Positions 1 through 10,900 of a DNA stretch of 64,000 nt are shown one piece after another. The DNA lies in NCBI GenBank assembly GCA_028285035.1, contig JANQQF010000130.1, forward strand, positions 1-64,000, read 5' to 3'. The position numbers were made by a program, and so were the translations under genes. How positions within the stretch are numbered: position 1 is the first letter of the stretch; each line of letters opens with the position of its first letter. This DNA comes from Phycisphaerae bacterium. Its GTDB lineage: Bacteria; Chloroflexota; Anaerolineae; 4572-78; J111. Below the pieces are notes generated by a model. That model had not been told where the DNA came from. It saw nothing but the letters and a program-made list of their open reading frames with translations, and made no database searches.

Positions 1-1315
1 CAACAAGTGTTTTTATCAGCTGGCGTCCCTCATTGAGCTGGAACAGCCAAGACTCATCTCGACCAATGGTGATGTCTGCTCGAGAACTACCGCCGCTGGG
101 GATGCTAAATGAGTACCCAAATGTGCCTGGTTTTGTTAAATCAATGTAAGCATCTTCACCTGGATCCACTTGAACGCCGTTGCCGTCTATATCAAGAAAG
201 AATTCATCAAAGTAGTTGTTTTCAAGATAGATGCGAGCCTGGCCAGGGGACAATGGTTGGATAACGTCAGGAGTCGAGGTCGGGGCCGGGCCAGATTCTT
301 CTTGTGGCGGCGCATAGAGTTGCGTTTTGACGAGCTGCCGCCCCTCATTGAGTTGGAACAGCCAGGCTTCATCTGGGCCAATGATAAATTCATTACGATC
401 AAAGCCACCGCTAGGAATACTAAAGGAGTAGGTATATGTTCCTGGCTCCAAATCTGTTAGTTCTTTTGCCTCATCGGGAAGGACACGAACCCGCATCCCG
501 CTTAAATCGATATAAAATTCGTCCTTAAAGTTATTCTCAAAGAAGAGTAAGGCTTGTCCAGATGGGGGCGTGAAATCCCCCTCAGCCCGTTCCGGCTCAG
601 GCGTAGGTGTCGAAACGGTTGAGACAGGTTGGGTGGCTGGCTCCGGGTAGACCAACTGTGTGACCAATTGCCGCCCTTCATTTAATTGGAATAACCAAGC
701 CTCGTTGGCTCTAATGATAATATCTGCCCGGGAATTGCCACCGCTAGGGACGCTAAAAGAATAGCTATAGGTACCAGGCTCAAGATCAAAGGAGGCTTTC
801 TCATTTGGAACGAGCTTGTAACCATCATTGTCAAAATCAAGAAAGAATTCATCAAAAAAATTGTTCTCAAGATAAACTCTCGCTTTACCTAACTCAGGTG
901 CGAGAGGCGAGTCTGGTAAATCAGGTGTTGGGGAGGGGGTGGCTGTGGGGATGGTACTGGGATCAGGATATAACTGGGTCTTGATCAACTGGCGTCCTTC
1001 ATTCAACTGAAATTGCCATGACTCATCAAATCCGATCGTAATTGAATCCTGAATACTACCACCACTGGGAATCGTTATGAAAAAATCATAGGTGCCCGGC
1101 TTTAGATCGAAAAAGGTTTCATCATTTGGGGAAACCTTGTATCCTGCACCATCAAAATCAAGAAAGAACTCATCAAAATAGTTGTTCTCCAAATAGATGC
1201 GGGCTTGACCCTCTTCTGGAGCAAACTCATCGTTGTTTTGAGCCAAACTGGCTGAGCTTAATAAAGCTAACCCCAAAAGTAATATTAAAATAAATATCGA
1301 CTTACGCAACAGCAT
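1..1315 (-). CDS. Secreted protein with four ~100-residue repeats (C-terminus off left edge)
   Basis: An open frame runs from an ATG at 1315 to the window edge without a stop (438 codons seen). It begins with a classical signal peptide: MLLRKS, a Leu/Ile-rich core, then a probable cut near SLAQ. Four repeats of about 100 residues follow. Each starts near ARIYLENNYFDEFFLD, passes through a PGTYxYSFxIPSGG segment and ends in SWLFQLNEGRQLIKTQLYP. Pro/Thr/Ser-rich linkers separate the repeats, which look like small beta-sandwich modules. I recognise no named family and no catalytic motif. A GGAGG lies directly against the ATG, so the exact start is slightly uncertain. A surface or envelope role is inference from the signal peptide and repeat layout. 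Confidence 0.8.
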   Translation of the reverse strand, partial: MLLRKSIFILILLLGLALLSSASLAQNNDEFAPEEGQARIYLENNYFDEFFLDFDGAGYKVSPNDETFFDLKPGTYDFFITIPSGGSIQDSITIGFDESWQFQLNEGRQLIKTQLYPDPSTIPTATPSPTPDLPDSPLAPELGKARVYLENNFFDEFFLDFDNDGYKLVPNEKASFDLEPGTYSYSFSVPSGGNSRADIIIRANEAWLFQLNEGRQLVTQLVYPEPATQPVSTVSTPTPEPERAEGDFTPPSGQALLFFENNFKDEFYIDLSGMRVRVLPDEAKELTDLEPGTYTYSFSIPSGGFDRNEFIIGPDEAWLFQLNEGRQLVKTQLYAPPQEESGPAPTSTPDVIQPLSPGQARIYLENNYFDEFFLDIDGNGVQVDPGEDAYIDLTKPGTFGYSFSIPSGGSSRADITIGRDESWLFQLNEGRQLIKTLV

Positions 1316-1485
1316 CCTCCAAAAATCTCCCAAATACAATACATCCAATACACCCGAAATAACACCTAATCAGCAAGTGACAATTCTACGAAATTGATAA
1401 ATTTAAAGACAGGTGCCCCTTTATTTTAAAGGAGTAAGCACATAAATTCAAATCCTATTTTGTAGCTTTACACACTCATATGAGT

Positions 1486-2397
1486 TTATATCAAAATCTC
1501 TGTCTCAATCAAAATTTTACGTAATACCTCGCGCTTTTCCTCTGATAATTCTGGCAATGGGCGGCGGACTGGGCCTCCATATAGACCTAGCATCTGCATC
1601 GCATTCTTGAGACCGGAAATGCCAAAGGTTGCGGTGATGGCAACATTGGCGGGGATCAATCGATGCTGTAGCTGGCGAGCGCGGGCCAAGTCCCCGGCGT
1701 GGAAAGCTGCAACTAAATCGATTAACGGTTGCGGGGCTATATTTGCTAGCGCCATAATTCCGCCGACCGCACCGATTGTCAACGCAGGCAGAATAAGATT
1801 GGCTGATCCGGTCAAAAATTGGAAGTCATTGGCTGCCTTTGCGATGATCATTCCAGATTTCCCCAAATTGGCCCCGCTCTCCTTCATCCCAATAATGTTA
1901 GGGTGCTCCGCCGCCTGCAAAATCGTTCCAGCATCCATATCAATGTGAGCGTGGAGGGGCATATTATAAAGGAGAACCGGAATGGGCGACTGATCAGCCA
2001 CTTCGTGAAAATGCTTGACCAACACCGATCCTGTCATCGCTCCCTTGTAATAATTTGGGGTTAAGATCAAGGCTAGGTCGGCCCCTGCTGCCGCCGCTTG
2101 CTCTGTTAGTTTAAGGGTATGATACGTGCTTTGTGCGGCAGTCCCAGCGATTAATAATTTATTGTTGGGGATAACCGCTCGCCCAGCCTTGATAACCTCA
2201 ATCCGCTCGGCAAAGCTCAGATTAGCAAACTCGCCATTTGATCCTAATAAAACATAGCCACGTAGATCAAATTGATTGAGATGTTCAAGATTAGCCTGTA
2301 AATTATCAAGATCAACGGTTTGGTCCACTTTGAAGGGGGTAGGTAAGGGGGGGAATACCCCAGCTACCGAAATCGCGTTAGTTGTCATGATGCTCAT
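1486..2397 (-). CDS. DapA-family aldolase (dihydrodipicolinate synthase / 4-hydroxy-2-oxoglutarate aldolase-like)
   Basis: This 303-residue class I aldolase has the length and TIM-barrel motifs of the DapA/NanA/HOGA superfamily. The Schiff-base lysine is K172 in IGMKES, the catalytic tyrosine Y144 in LLYNMP, and the pyruvate-binding loop GSNGE lies near residue 53. Such enzymes join or split pyruvate and an aldehyde. The GSNGE loop resembles 4-hydroxy-2-oxoglutarate aldolases, but the substrate cannot be fixed from motifs. The start at 2397 is chosen because AGGAG precedes it with normal spacing. A second ATG three codons in is possible. No lysine-pathway gene is adjacent, which weakens a DapA role. 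It has no evident link to the lipid genes. Confidence 0.85.
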   Translation of the reverse strand: MSIMTTNAISVAGVFPPLPTPFKVDQTVDLDNLQANLEHLNQFDLRGYVLLGSNGEFANLSFAERIEVIKAGRAVIPNNKLLIAGTAAQSTYHTLKLTEQAAAAGADLALILTPNYYKGAMTGSVLVKHFHEVADQSPIPVLLYNMPLHAHIDMDAGTILQAAEHPNIIGMKESGANLGKSGMIIAKAANDFQFLTGSANLILPALTIGAVGGIMALANIAPQPLIDLVAAFHAGDLARARQLQHRLIPANVAITATFGISGLKNAMQMLGLYGGPVRRPLPELSEEKREVLRKILIETEILI

Positions 2398-2536
2398 TTC
2401 TCCTAGAAATTTGCCCCATCTTATTCATAGAATCACTGCTGTCAATTTACCCCCTCAAATTATTGACGGCGGGTAAGAGGAGTGGCACAATGCGTCGTCT
2501 CACATAAATAAATCAAATGCTATAAACGAGGCCACG

Positions 2537-3481
2537 ATGTCGTCGACGACCAATTGGAAATATATTCTATTGCTGTTTGTACCAGGTACACTGTGGGGGA
2601 GTTCCTTCCTGCTTAATGTGTTTACTTTGGATACGATCCCTCCATTTACGCTCACTGCTGGTCGAAATCTGCTTTCTATCCTCCCCCTAATTATTTTGCT
2701 CTATTGGATTGGCGGGCGTTTATTTTGGAATTGGGCGAGTTGGAAATCTTATTTGATCGTTGGCTTTTTCAATAACTCATTCCCCTTCTTTCTCGTGGCG
2801 TGGGGACAGCAATATATTGACAGTGGTTTAGCCGCAATTTTGCTGGCCACAATGCCTCTGTTTACGATTTTCCTGGCCCACTTCATCACCACGGATGAGA
2901 AGCTTACCCTTGAAAAACTTAGCGGTATTAGCCTGGGGTTGATTGGCATTGTGGTTTTAATTGGACCCGAGGCCTTACAGGGATTAGGCTTTGAGATTTG
3001 GGGGCAACTGGCGCTGCTTGGGGCGTCAATGAGCTACGCAATTGGGGGGATTTGGGTTCGCAACATCTTTCGTGAAGCACAACGCAAAAATCAATCGAGC
3101 TCTCAATGGACTCCTTTAATCGAAATAACGACAGGGCAATTCATCGCCTCGACGATTTTTGTGATACCGGGTAGCGTTTGGTTTGAACAGCCGTGGACAT
3201 TACAGCCAAGTACCGCTTCGATTTTGGCCTTGGTAGCCCAGGCGTGGCTGGTTTCAATCATAGCCGTCCTCATCTACTACTACATTATCGATACAGCTGG
3301 GGCTACGATTGCTTCAACGGTAATTTATCTCATTCCCATCAACGGTGTCTTCTGGGGCGTCCTTATTTTAGGTGAGCCACTAACTTGGCAGGCCATTGTC
3401 TCATTGGGCCTCATTTTGCTGGGTATTGCGATCATCAATGGGTTATTACGACAACGGCGGGCGGTTGTGGCTGAGGTTTGA
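2537..3481 (+). CDS. EamA/DMT-family transporter, copy 1
   Basis: A 314-residue integral membrane protein with about ten hydrophobic segments arranged as two EamA halves. Family features include the N-terminal FVPGTLWGSSFLL segment, PPFTLTAGRN near residue 35, and the closing IPINGVFWGVLILGE loop followed by a last helix. Members of the drug/metabolite transporter superfamily export small metabolites such as amino acids or nucleosides; the substrate is unknown here. It is a close paralogue of the next gene (shared WGSSF/WGISF, TLQPS, LIPINGV), so the pair arose by tandem duplication. It has its own intergenic region and is not obviously co-transcribed with the divergent aldolase. Confidence 0.85.
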   Translation: MSSTTNWKYILLLFVPGTLWGSSFLLNVFTLDTIPPFTLTAGRNLLSILPLIILLYWIGGRLFWNWASWKSYLIVGFFNNSFPFFLVAWGQQYIDSGLAAILLATMPLFTIFLAHFITTDEKLTLEKLSGISLGLIGIVVLIGPEALQGLGFEIWGQLALLGASMSYAIGGIWVRNIFREAQRKNQSSSQWTPLIEITTGQFIASTIFVIPGSVWFEQPWTLQPSTASILALVAQAWLVSIIAVLIYYYIIDTAGATIASTVIYLIPINGVFWGVLILGEPLTWQAIVSLGLILLGIAIINGLLRQRRAVVAEV

Positions 3482-3507
3482 TATCACATTTTATAGGAAA
3501 TCAAGCC

Positions 3508-3548
3508 AAAAGAAGGCAAGAAACGGGTGGATTTTTGCCCTCTTTCTT
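3508..3548 (+). terminator. Possible weak hairpin terminator between the EamA paralogues
   Basis: AAAGAAGGCAA pairs with TTGCCCTCTTT with one mismatch, around a loop of about 15 nt. There is no clean T-run after the stem, so this is a weak candidate. Confidence 0.3.
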
Positions 3549-3606
3549 GTATGATGACTCAAGTTGTTGTCATTAAACATTGTATGTGTAGAAGAGGCTA
3601 CGTGTT

Positions 3607-4530
3607 ATGAACAATTGGCGTAATATCTTGCTTCTTTTTGTCCCTGGCACCATCTGGGGGATCTCGTTTCTTTTAACAGAAATTGCCCTGGAAACTATCC
3701 CACCTCTAACGATTACCGCTGGCCGAAGCATTCTGGCGGTGTTTCTTTTTGGGGCGGTGTTGTATGGACGAGGTGGGCGGTTACCTCCCCTCGGCCCAGC
3801 GTGGATTCCCTATCTCTGGTTGGGAATTTTGAGCGATGCATTGCCCTATGTGATGTCCACCTGGGGGCAGCTTTACATTGATAGCGGTTTAGCCACAGTC
3901 CTCATTTCGATCAACCCCATTTTTACTATTACCTTGGCCCACTTTTTTACCACAGATGAACGCTTGACTGGCCAGAAGATTGTGGGGGTGGTGTTAGGCT
4001 TGTTGGGAATTTTTGTGCTAATTGGACCAGATGCCTTGCAAGGCTTGGGCTTTAACATCTGGGCACAATTGGCTGTTGTTGCCAGTGCCCTCAGCTACTC
4101 CATCGGCACGATTTACATGCGAAATCTCCTCCGCCGTCAAGATAACCAACACCTCATTGATCGTTTGCCCCAAACCTTGACAGGGCAGTTGACCTGTGCC
4201 ACCGTTTTTATTGTTCCTCTGGCCCTGATTTTTGAGCAACCCTGGACCCTCCAACCTAGTGTTGCTTCTAGTAGTGCCCTCTTTGCGATGGTGATTTTTG
4301 GCTCCGGTGTAGCGCTTGCGGTGTATTACTATTTGCTGGATTTGGCCGGGGCCACCTTTGTCTCCATCGTCGTCTATCTCATTCCGATTAATGGTGTTTT
4401 GTGGGGAGCCTTGCTGCTTGATGAACCGATTACGTGGCAAGTTGTCGTCGCCTTCATCCTGATCTTGGGTGGGGTAGCTGTGGTGAATGGTGGCTTTGGG
4501 CTGCGACGACCCGCCATCGCCCGAAGCTAA
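3607..4530 (+). CDS. EamA/DMT-family transporter, copy 2
   Basis: A 307-residue paralogue of the preceding transporter with the same two-EamA layout and about ten membrane segments. Shared landmarks are FVPGTIWGISFLL at the N-terminus, PPLTITAGRS, the FTTDERLTGQK loop between halves, and LIPINGVLWGALLLDEP before the last helix. The ATG at 3607 gives the same N-terminus as copy 1. It probably exports a small organic metabolite, perhaps with a different preference from copy 1, since the central loop is the most divergent part. Its stop is only about 10 bp from the first tandem-repeat promoter. Confidence 0.85.
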   Translation: MNNWRNILLLFVPGTIWGISFLLTEIALETIPPLTITAGRSILAVFLFGAVLYGRGGRLPPLGPAWIPYLWLGILSDALPYVMSTWGQLYIDSGLATVLISINPIFTITLAHFFTTDERLTGQKIVGVVLGLLGIFVLIGPDALQGLGFNIWAQLAVVASALSYSIGTIYMRNLLRRQDNQHLIDRLPQTLTGQLTCATVFIVPLALIFEQPWTLQPSVASSSALFAMVIFGSGVALAVYYYLLDLAGATFVSIVVYLIPINGVLWGALLLDEPITWQVVVAFILILGGVAVVNGGFGLRRPAIARS

Positions 4531-4540
4531 CCTCTCTCAT

Positions 4541-4617
4541 GACACAACTTTGCCCTAATTTTAGGACAAAGTTGCCCCATTTTTATGACAGACATCCCTC
4601 ATAATTAATGATAAAAT
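4541..4617 (+). promoter_or_regulatory. Tandem-repeat promoter A (22-bp period) upstream of the FG-GAP gene
   Basis: GACA cores sit at 4541, 4565 and 4587 (spacings 24 and 22). The last, GACAGAC, is followed exactly 21 bp after its GACA by TAAAAT at 4612, a plausible -10. The repeats share CAAA-N-TTGCC and an ATTTTA tract. The same geometry recurs at four other places in the window. Caveat: ACTTTGCCCTAA and TTAGGACAAAGT within it can also form a hairpin, so it could double as the terminator of the preceding gene. If it is a promoter, the leader before the FG-GAP gene is about 290 nt. Confidence 0.6.
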
Positions 4618-4720
4618 ACTATTAATTCAAACGACAAACTGCGTGTAAGGTTGCACAAACCAGATTCAAACCTAACTATGTTACAATGGTTACGCTTTTA
4701 AGCTGGATTCTCTGGGCATG

Positions 4721-4755
4721 GACTTTCTACAATATTTTTGGAGAAAGTCTATAAT
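4721..4755 (+). promoter_or_regulatory. Inverted repeat abutting a TATAAT box before the FG-GAP gene
   Basis: GACTTTCT (4721-4728) and AGAAAGTC (4742-4749) form a perfect 8-bp inverted repeat that ends at TATAAT (4750-4755). It could be an operator over a second promoter or a leader hairpin. No good -35 is visible. The rest of 4531-4912 holds no gene that I can support. Confidence 0.35.
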
Positions 4756-4912
4756 ACAAGAAATTCATCACATCAATACTAACTACCACATATAACCACA
4801 TCCTTAATCCAGCCCCACTAACCATTAAAAACAAAACGAGAGGTTTCGTAAGCGTCATTAAGTAAACTTATTTGATGGATCGTTATTATTTATTGTTGAG
4901 GAGTGCCAAACT

Positions 4913-7900
4913 ATGAGTGTCAATAGAACGAGTAATGGGTCAGTGAACAATACAGTGCGACGTAAGCACAAGTTAAACTGGAAGAAAGTAGGATCAGTCA
5001 GGCTGTCACTTTTAGCGGGGACATTGGTGTTGATGATGTCCACCCTATGGTTAATGTTGCCTCAATCTGCCTCAGCCGATTTGGGTGTCAACTTCTTACA
5101 GGTCGGGGCTGAAAATGAGGAGACCCGAGATCTGGAATGGGGTGATGTCGACGGTGATGGTGATCTTGATCTTGTCGTGGCAAATGTGATTGGAAATCTG
5201 CGGGTGTATGAGAATGTGGGGGGTATTTTGCAATTTGCCCCCGACATTGATTTAGGTTGGGTCAACGACGATGGTGATTTAGGGACGGTCTGGGATATCT
5301 CTTTAGGTGACTGGGATGGTGACGGTGATCTCGATTTAGCGGTCGGGATCGTTTTAGAATTGAACCGAATTTATGAAAATGATGGAACGGGTGTCTTTTC
5401 TCTCGCCCAAATAGTACCTGCTGAAGATGGAGTTAACCCAGCCTGGACTATGGCTGTCGAATGGGGTGATTGGGATAATGATGGTGATCTCGATTTAGCG
5501 GTGGCAAATCGGGAATTTAACGCTAACCAGGATAAAAGTGCCGTTTATGAAAATGAGGCAGGTACACTTCAACTTGATCCCACTAATGGGCTAGGTTGGC
5601 GAGATAGTATAGGTAAAGCTTTTGTGGATGATGTATCTTGGGGAGACTGGGATGGTGATGGCGATCTGGACCTAGCGATGGCTGCAGGCTCCACAAATTA
5701 TGTTTTTGAGAATGAAGCTGGCACGCTCCAGCTTAACCCAGGGAGTGGTCTTGGTTGGCAGAATAGTCAAGCTGACAACGCATCAAGCGTCGACTGGGGT
5801 GACTGGGATGGTGACGGTGACCTTGATTTGGCGATTGGTGACTATTATGTCGGTAGTCAGGTGTATGAGAATGAAGGTGGCACCCTACAACTTGACCCTG
5901 ATAATGGTCTAGGTTGGCAGTCGGACGCTGCAGAGTTTACAGTATGGACGTTGGATGTCGAGTGGGGTGACTGGGATGGTGATGGTGACCTTGATTTAGC
6001 CCTTGCTAATGATCTACGTAATGGCGCTTGGGTTTATGAGAACACTGGTGACGACCTTGAGCTTGATCCGAATAATGGTAAGGGCTGGCAAACTGCTGAG
6101 GCACTCCTGTCATATGGTTTGGCTTGGGGTGATGTCGATAATGATGGTGATCTGGACTTGGCCGTTAGTAACGATCAAGGCGGTAATCTCGTTTATCTCA
6201 ATGACGGTGGTGGTTTACGTTTTGAACCGGATGCTGGCTTTGGTCAGATAGTCGATGGTGGTTCTAATATATTTGATGTTGATTTAGGTGACTGGGATGG
6301 TGATGGTGACCTTGATTTAGCCATGGCTCAGCGTGGTGGACCTAATATTGTTCAAGAAAATGTCAATGGAACCTTCATCTACTCATCTACAGGAAACTTA
6401 GGCTGGCAATCATCCGAAATCAGTAATACGGCTAGTATTGCCTGGGGCGATTGGGACAATGATGGCGACCTTGATCTGGCAGCTGGAAATGGTGATGCAG
6501 ATATTGGCAACAATGCTGCCAATATAATTTATGAAAATGAAGGTGGTACGCTTCAACTTGATCCGGCCAATGGTCTAGGCTGGCAATCTACTGAAATGCG
6601 AAATACCTTAAGTGTGGCTTGGGGTGACTGGGATAATGACGGTGACCTCGACTTAGCCGTTGGTAATCGTAATCAAGCCGATCAAATTTATGAAAATACA
6701 GGATCAACACTTGTCTTTGACCCCGATAATGGGTTTGGTTGGGAGGCAACTGAAATTTTAGAGACCCGTCATTTGGCTTGGGGTGATTGGGATGATGATG
6801 GTGATCTCGATTTGGGAATTGGGCACCTAGAAGGAACGGTCGTTTATGAAAATGAGGGGGGGACTCTTCAACTTGATCCTGATAATGGTTTAGGGTGGCA
6901 ACGTGATGATCCAAATGAAACCTCTCGTCTCGCTTGGGGGGACTACGATGCCGATGGTGATCTTGATTTAGCTATCAGTCATGGGGCCATTGATGGGGTC
7001 TCAACTGGCTCAACGCAAGTTTTTGAGAACGTCGGGGATGATCTTGCTCTGGATGTTGGCGCAGGGATTGGTTGGCAAGGGGCTGTAGGCGAAGTTGCTT
7101 TGGGTATCTCTTGGGGTGACTGGGATGGTGATGGTGATCTTGATTTGCTCTCTGGAGTATATGTCCACGAAAATGAAGGCGGAGAATTTGGCACCTCTCA
7201 TCAAAATTTCTCACTAGGCAATCAAGGCTCTGTTTGGGGGGATGTGGATCAGGATGGTGATTTTGATATTGCCTTGGCTGGGAACAGTAATTCATCTAAG
7301 TGGATTGAAAATACGATCCAGGATGAAATCAATCTACGAAACCGGCTACCTGATATTTATATTGAGCATCCCGATGGCACGCCAGCTGGTGGGTTTGGCT
7401 CAGCCGCTAATCCCATTACGGATACGGTCATTTCGGTTACATATACAGTAAGTAATACAACCGGCAATACCTTGGGCCAGGTCCAGGTGTTCTACTCGCT
7501 CAATGGTGGGGGTGAGTGGTTCCCTGCCGTGGGCACAACCCCATTCCCCGACACAACCACAGAGGGAACCTATACCTTCAATTGGGATACGCTAGCCAGT
7601 GGTTTCTTTGGTAGTTCGGATAATGTTGTCCTTCGCTTTGAATTGCCGGTGCAAACGCCAGCCAGTAGCGATGGAACCTATCAATACTTCAATCAAGCAC
7701 CCGGTCTATTTCAGCGTCCTTACGTTTCAGCCCATACTCAGCCATTTTACGTTCAGGCCACGCAGATTCAGGTTTTGGATGGCACTACACCGGTAGCTGG
7801 CGCTTTTGTCTATCGTCTGCCCGCAGGGGATACAGCGGGTGGTTCGTTTATTGGCTCTGATGCAGCCTTCGTGACCAACGCGGCAGGCTTCCTACAAGGA

Positions 7901-10900
7901 CGAGGCCGAATTGAGTTGGGTGATCGCTTACTGGCCTTGGCGCCAGTTGATATACCGGCCGATGCAGAAGAGCTGTACGGCGACACAATGTCCCTCTACT
8001 ACACCAACGGGACTCCCACTGAAGTTGGGCTTGACACATTTACGGTCACTGAAAGTGGGGTGCAACAGTTAATTGTCTCCTCCGACCATCCTCTTATGCT
8101 CTTTGACCTGGATGTCTCGGTCGAGTGGGATGCTAGTCAGGATGATGCCTACTTAGCTCAATTAGAGTTTGATCTCAAGCGTGCTTCTGAATTCCTTTAC
8201 GACTTCACCGATGGTCAGGTCGCCCTGGGAGATGTTTGGGTATACCAGAACGCTGACGTATGGGCAGGTAGTCACATCAATATCCACGCGACCAATCGTC
8301 TTCGCCCTTACGCGACCATCGGTGGGGTGGTAATCACCGATACGGTTCAGCACGTTATTCCTGAATTAAGTGACATCTCTTACAATATTGGGCAAATCCA
8401 TATGGGCTCAACCTGGAACCGTTACGGTAACGCAGGTGAAAGCCTTGGGGTTGATTGGCCCGTCATTTTGGCCCACGAGCTAGCCCACTACCTGCTCTAC
8501 CTGGAAGATAACTATCTTGGATTGGAAGAGTTTGACGGCGCAGAAGTCCTAACCTCAGTCAATGGTTGTGTTGGTAGTGCGATGGGGGATGTTTATAACA
8601 TCAACAATACAGAACTCATCTTTGATGATACAACTTGGGTCAATAATTGTAGTGATACGTTGGCTCAGGAAATATTAGGTCGAGATGAGTGGGAAATAAT
8701 CACTAGCTGGTACCCTTGGTTGCAAACACCAACCAGCGTTAATAGTGGGCCGGGGTTGATGCCCTTTGAGCTGACCACAGTCTCAATATTCAATCCAATT
8801 ACACCGACAAATGCACTTGATGACCCAACCTTCTATCTGGACTACACCGACAATGAGGTCAGTTCATCAGAAGCTCGGGCCTTCTTGCTTCGTAACGAAA
8901 ATAATGAAGTGGGGACACCGGGTACTACAGATAATTATGAATATGTCTTTGATTTAGGGAACCCCACTGGCGGTCAAAATCGATTATCAGCTCGCGGGGC
9001 ACAACCTGGTGATCGTGTATGTGTTTTTGACCAAGCTCGAAGTCAGTATGGTTGTGAGATTATTACCTTAGGGGATGATCGGATAACCCTGGAAAAAGAT
9101 ACAACTTGGACCCCGGTTATTCGTATTAGTCCCACCACCTCAACCACTTTTGTTATTGAGGTGGATGGCTTGGAGTCTGGTTTAAATCTCAAGGCACGTA
9201 TCTACCCAGAATATGGTGAAGCCTTTGCTGAAACTTCTGATTTTGTCTACACCGATGGCATTTATAACGGTACGCTTAACTTAGATTACGCAGCATTGAG
9301 TGGAGCGATCCAATTGTGGGTCGATGAAGGGCCTGATACCACACCATATGCTAATCCTCGTCGAGAAACGATTGTTAGTTACAGTATCGGGGGTAATCCT
9401 GGTAGTGTTCGCGGCGGTGGTGGTAGCGTCCGTGGGGGTGGCGGTAGTGTTCGCGGCGGTGGTGGTAGTGTCCGTGGCGGCGGCGGTAGTGTTCGTGGCG
9501 GCGGCGGTAGTGTCCGTGGCGGCGGCGGTAGTGTTCGCGGTGGTGGTGGTAGTGTTCGCGGCGGCGGCGGTTTTATCCAAGGTGAAGGACGCGCTCCGGC
9601 TGTATCACCCGATGGTCAAATGACCTACTTTGATCAGAACTTCAACTTGGCTGAAGGCGAATTCTACACCGTGCAAGATATGGCAGGTTTGCCCTCTTTG
9701 CCAAATGGTAAAGTTGCCATTGGTAGTGGGTACAACCTGTTTGCCACTGGCTTTTCAGTGACGAATCCCTTAACTGGCTCGATCAGTTTCCAATATCGGG
9801 GTAATGACGTCTTGACTGAGGAACGAAGCGAAGATGAGCTAGGTATTCACTTCTGGGATGGCACCCAATGGATTGCGCTGAATACCCGGGTGGATACATA
9901 CTTCAACCTAGCTTCAGCCCGTAGCCAAGGGCCTGGGATTTATGCATTGCTTGCAGGCACAACATCTCCTGAAATAACGAGTGTTACCCCAGCAGTTGCG
10001 ACGAACGACGTGGAAAACATCTTAACGATTGAGGGAGGATACTTCCTTGAACCTGTTTCCGTTGTGCTGGTTGGCCCAACCACACGCTACACACCATCAC
10101 TACAATCGGTTAGTCCCTTCTCTCTAACCGCTGTTGTACCGGCGGGCTTAGAGGCACGAGAGTACCAAGTTTTGGTCTACAATGAGAATCAACCTGGTGG
10201 TTCAGTCGTGTCATCTACACCAGGCAGCTTTGCCCTCTTCGAGCCAGATTTGGCCTCTTGTTTCTACGACTTCTTTGAGAGTGGTACAGCCAAGTGGGAA
10301 ACCAGCGATGATTGGGGCATTGTCATCCTGCCAAGTGGCGAACGTGCGATGACTGACAGCCCAATCGGCAATTACAATAGCGCCGATCATTATGAGGTCA
10401 ATTTAACCAGCTATACCACCAGCTTAACCTCAGAAGCCTTTAGTATTGCGGCTTGTAGTGATCCGGTCTTGACCTTTAGACACGATTACTTGCTGGCCAA
10501 AATTGGTGATAGCCAAGACATTGCTACGATTGAGTTGAGTATCGATGACGGAGCGACTTGGCAGCCTGTAGCCACATACACTGGTGGTGGTATCTTTGAT
10601 ACGGTTGGTTCATCAATCGGCTTGCTTGATGTGGAGTCACCGGAGTGGAACAATGCTGATTGGAAAGATGTAACGCTTAGCCTTGGTCCTGCCTTGGGTG
10701 GGCATACCGGTCTGGTTAAACTTCGCTTTAGCCTCACTGTAAATGATGATGATGTTGCTTCTAAAGGCTGGATCTTTGATGATCTTAGAGTACAAACGGG
10801 TACACTCCCTGTACTTAGCTTGAGTAAAGCCGTCTCCTCTAGCGAGCCATTGCCTGGGGAGCAGGTCACTTACACCATCGTGGCTCGTAATGATGGGCCG

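Noticed and set aside
2401..2536. A possible further copy of the tandem-repeat promoter before the aldolase (ATCTTA with a nearby GTCA)
   Set aside because: Spacing is 17 and not 21, and no 22-bp repeat accompanies it.
4541..4617. Reading the first tandem-repeat element only as a terminator of the EamA gene
   Set aside because: A hairpin is possible, but the 22/21-bp geometry matches four other copies that form no such hairpin, so promoter is preferred; dual use stays open.
5137..7280. Dense direct repeats that might be read as a CRISPR or satellite array
   Set aside because: They encode the FG-GAP calcium loops in one frame; spacing is about 150 bp and spacers are related, unlike CRISPR.
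9281..9623. Thr/Ala-rich and Val-rich frames on both strands
   Set aside because: They are out-of-frame readings of the SVRGGGG repeat inside the large secreted protein gene.
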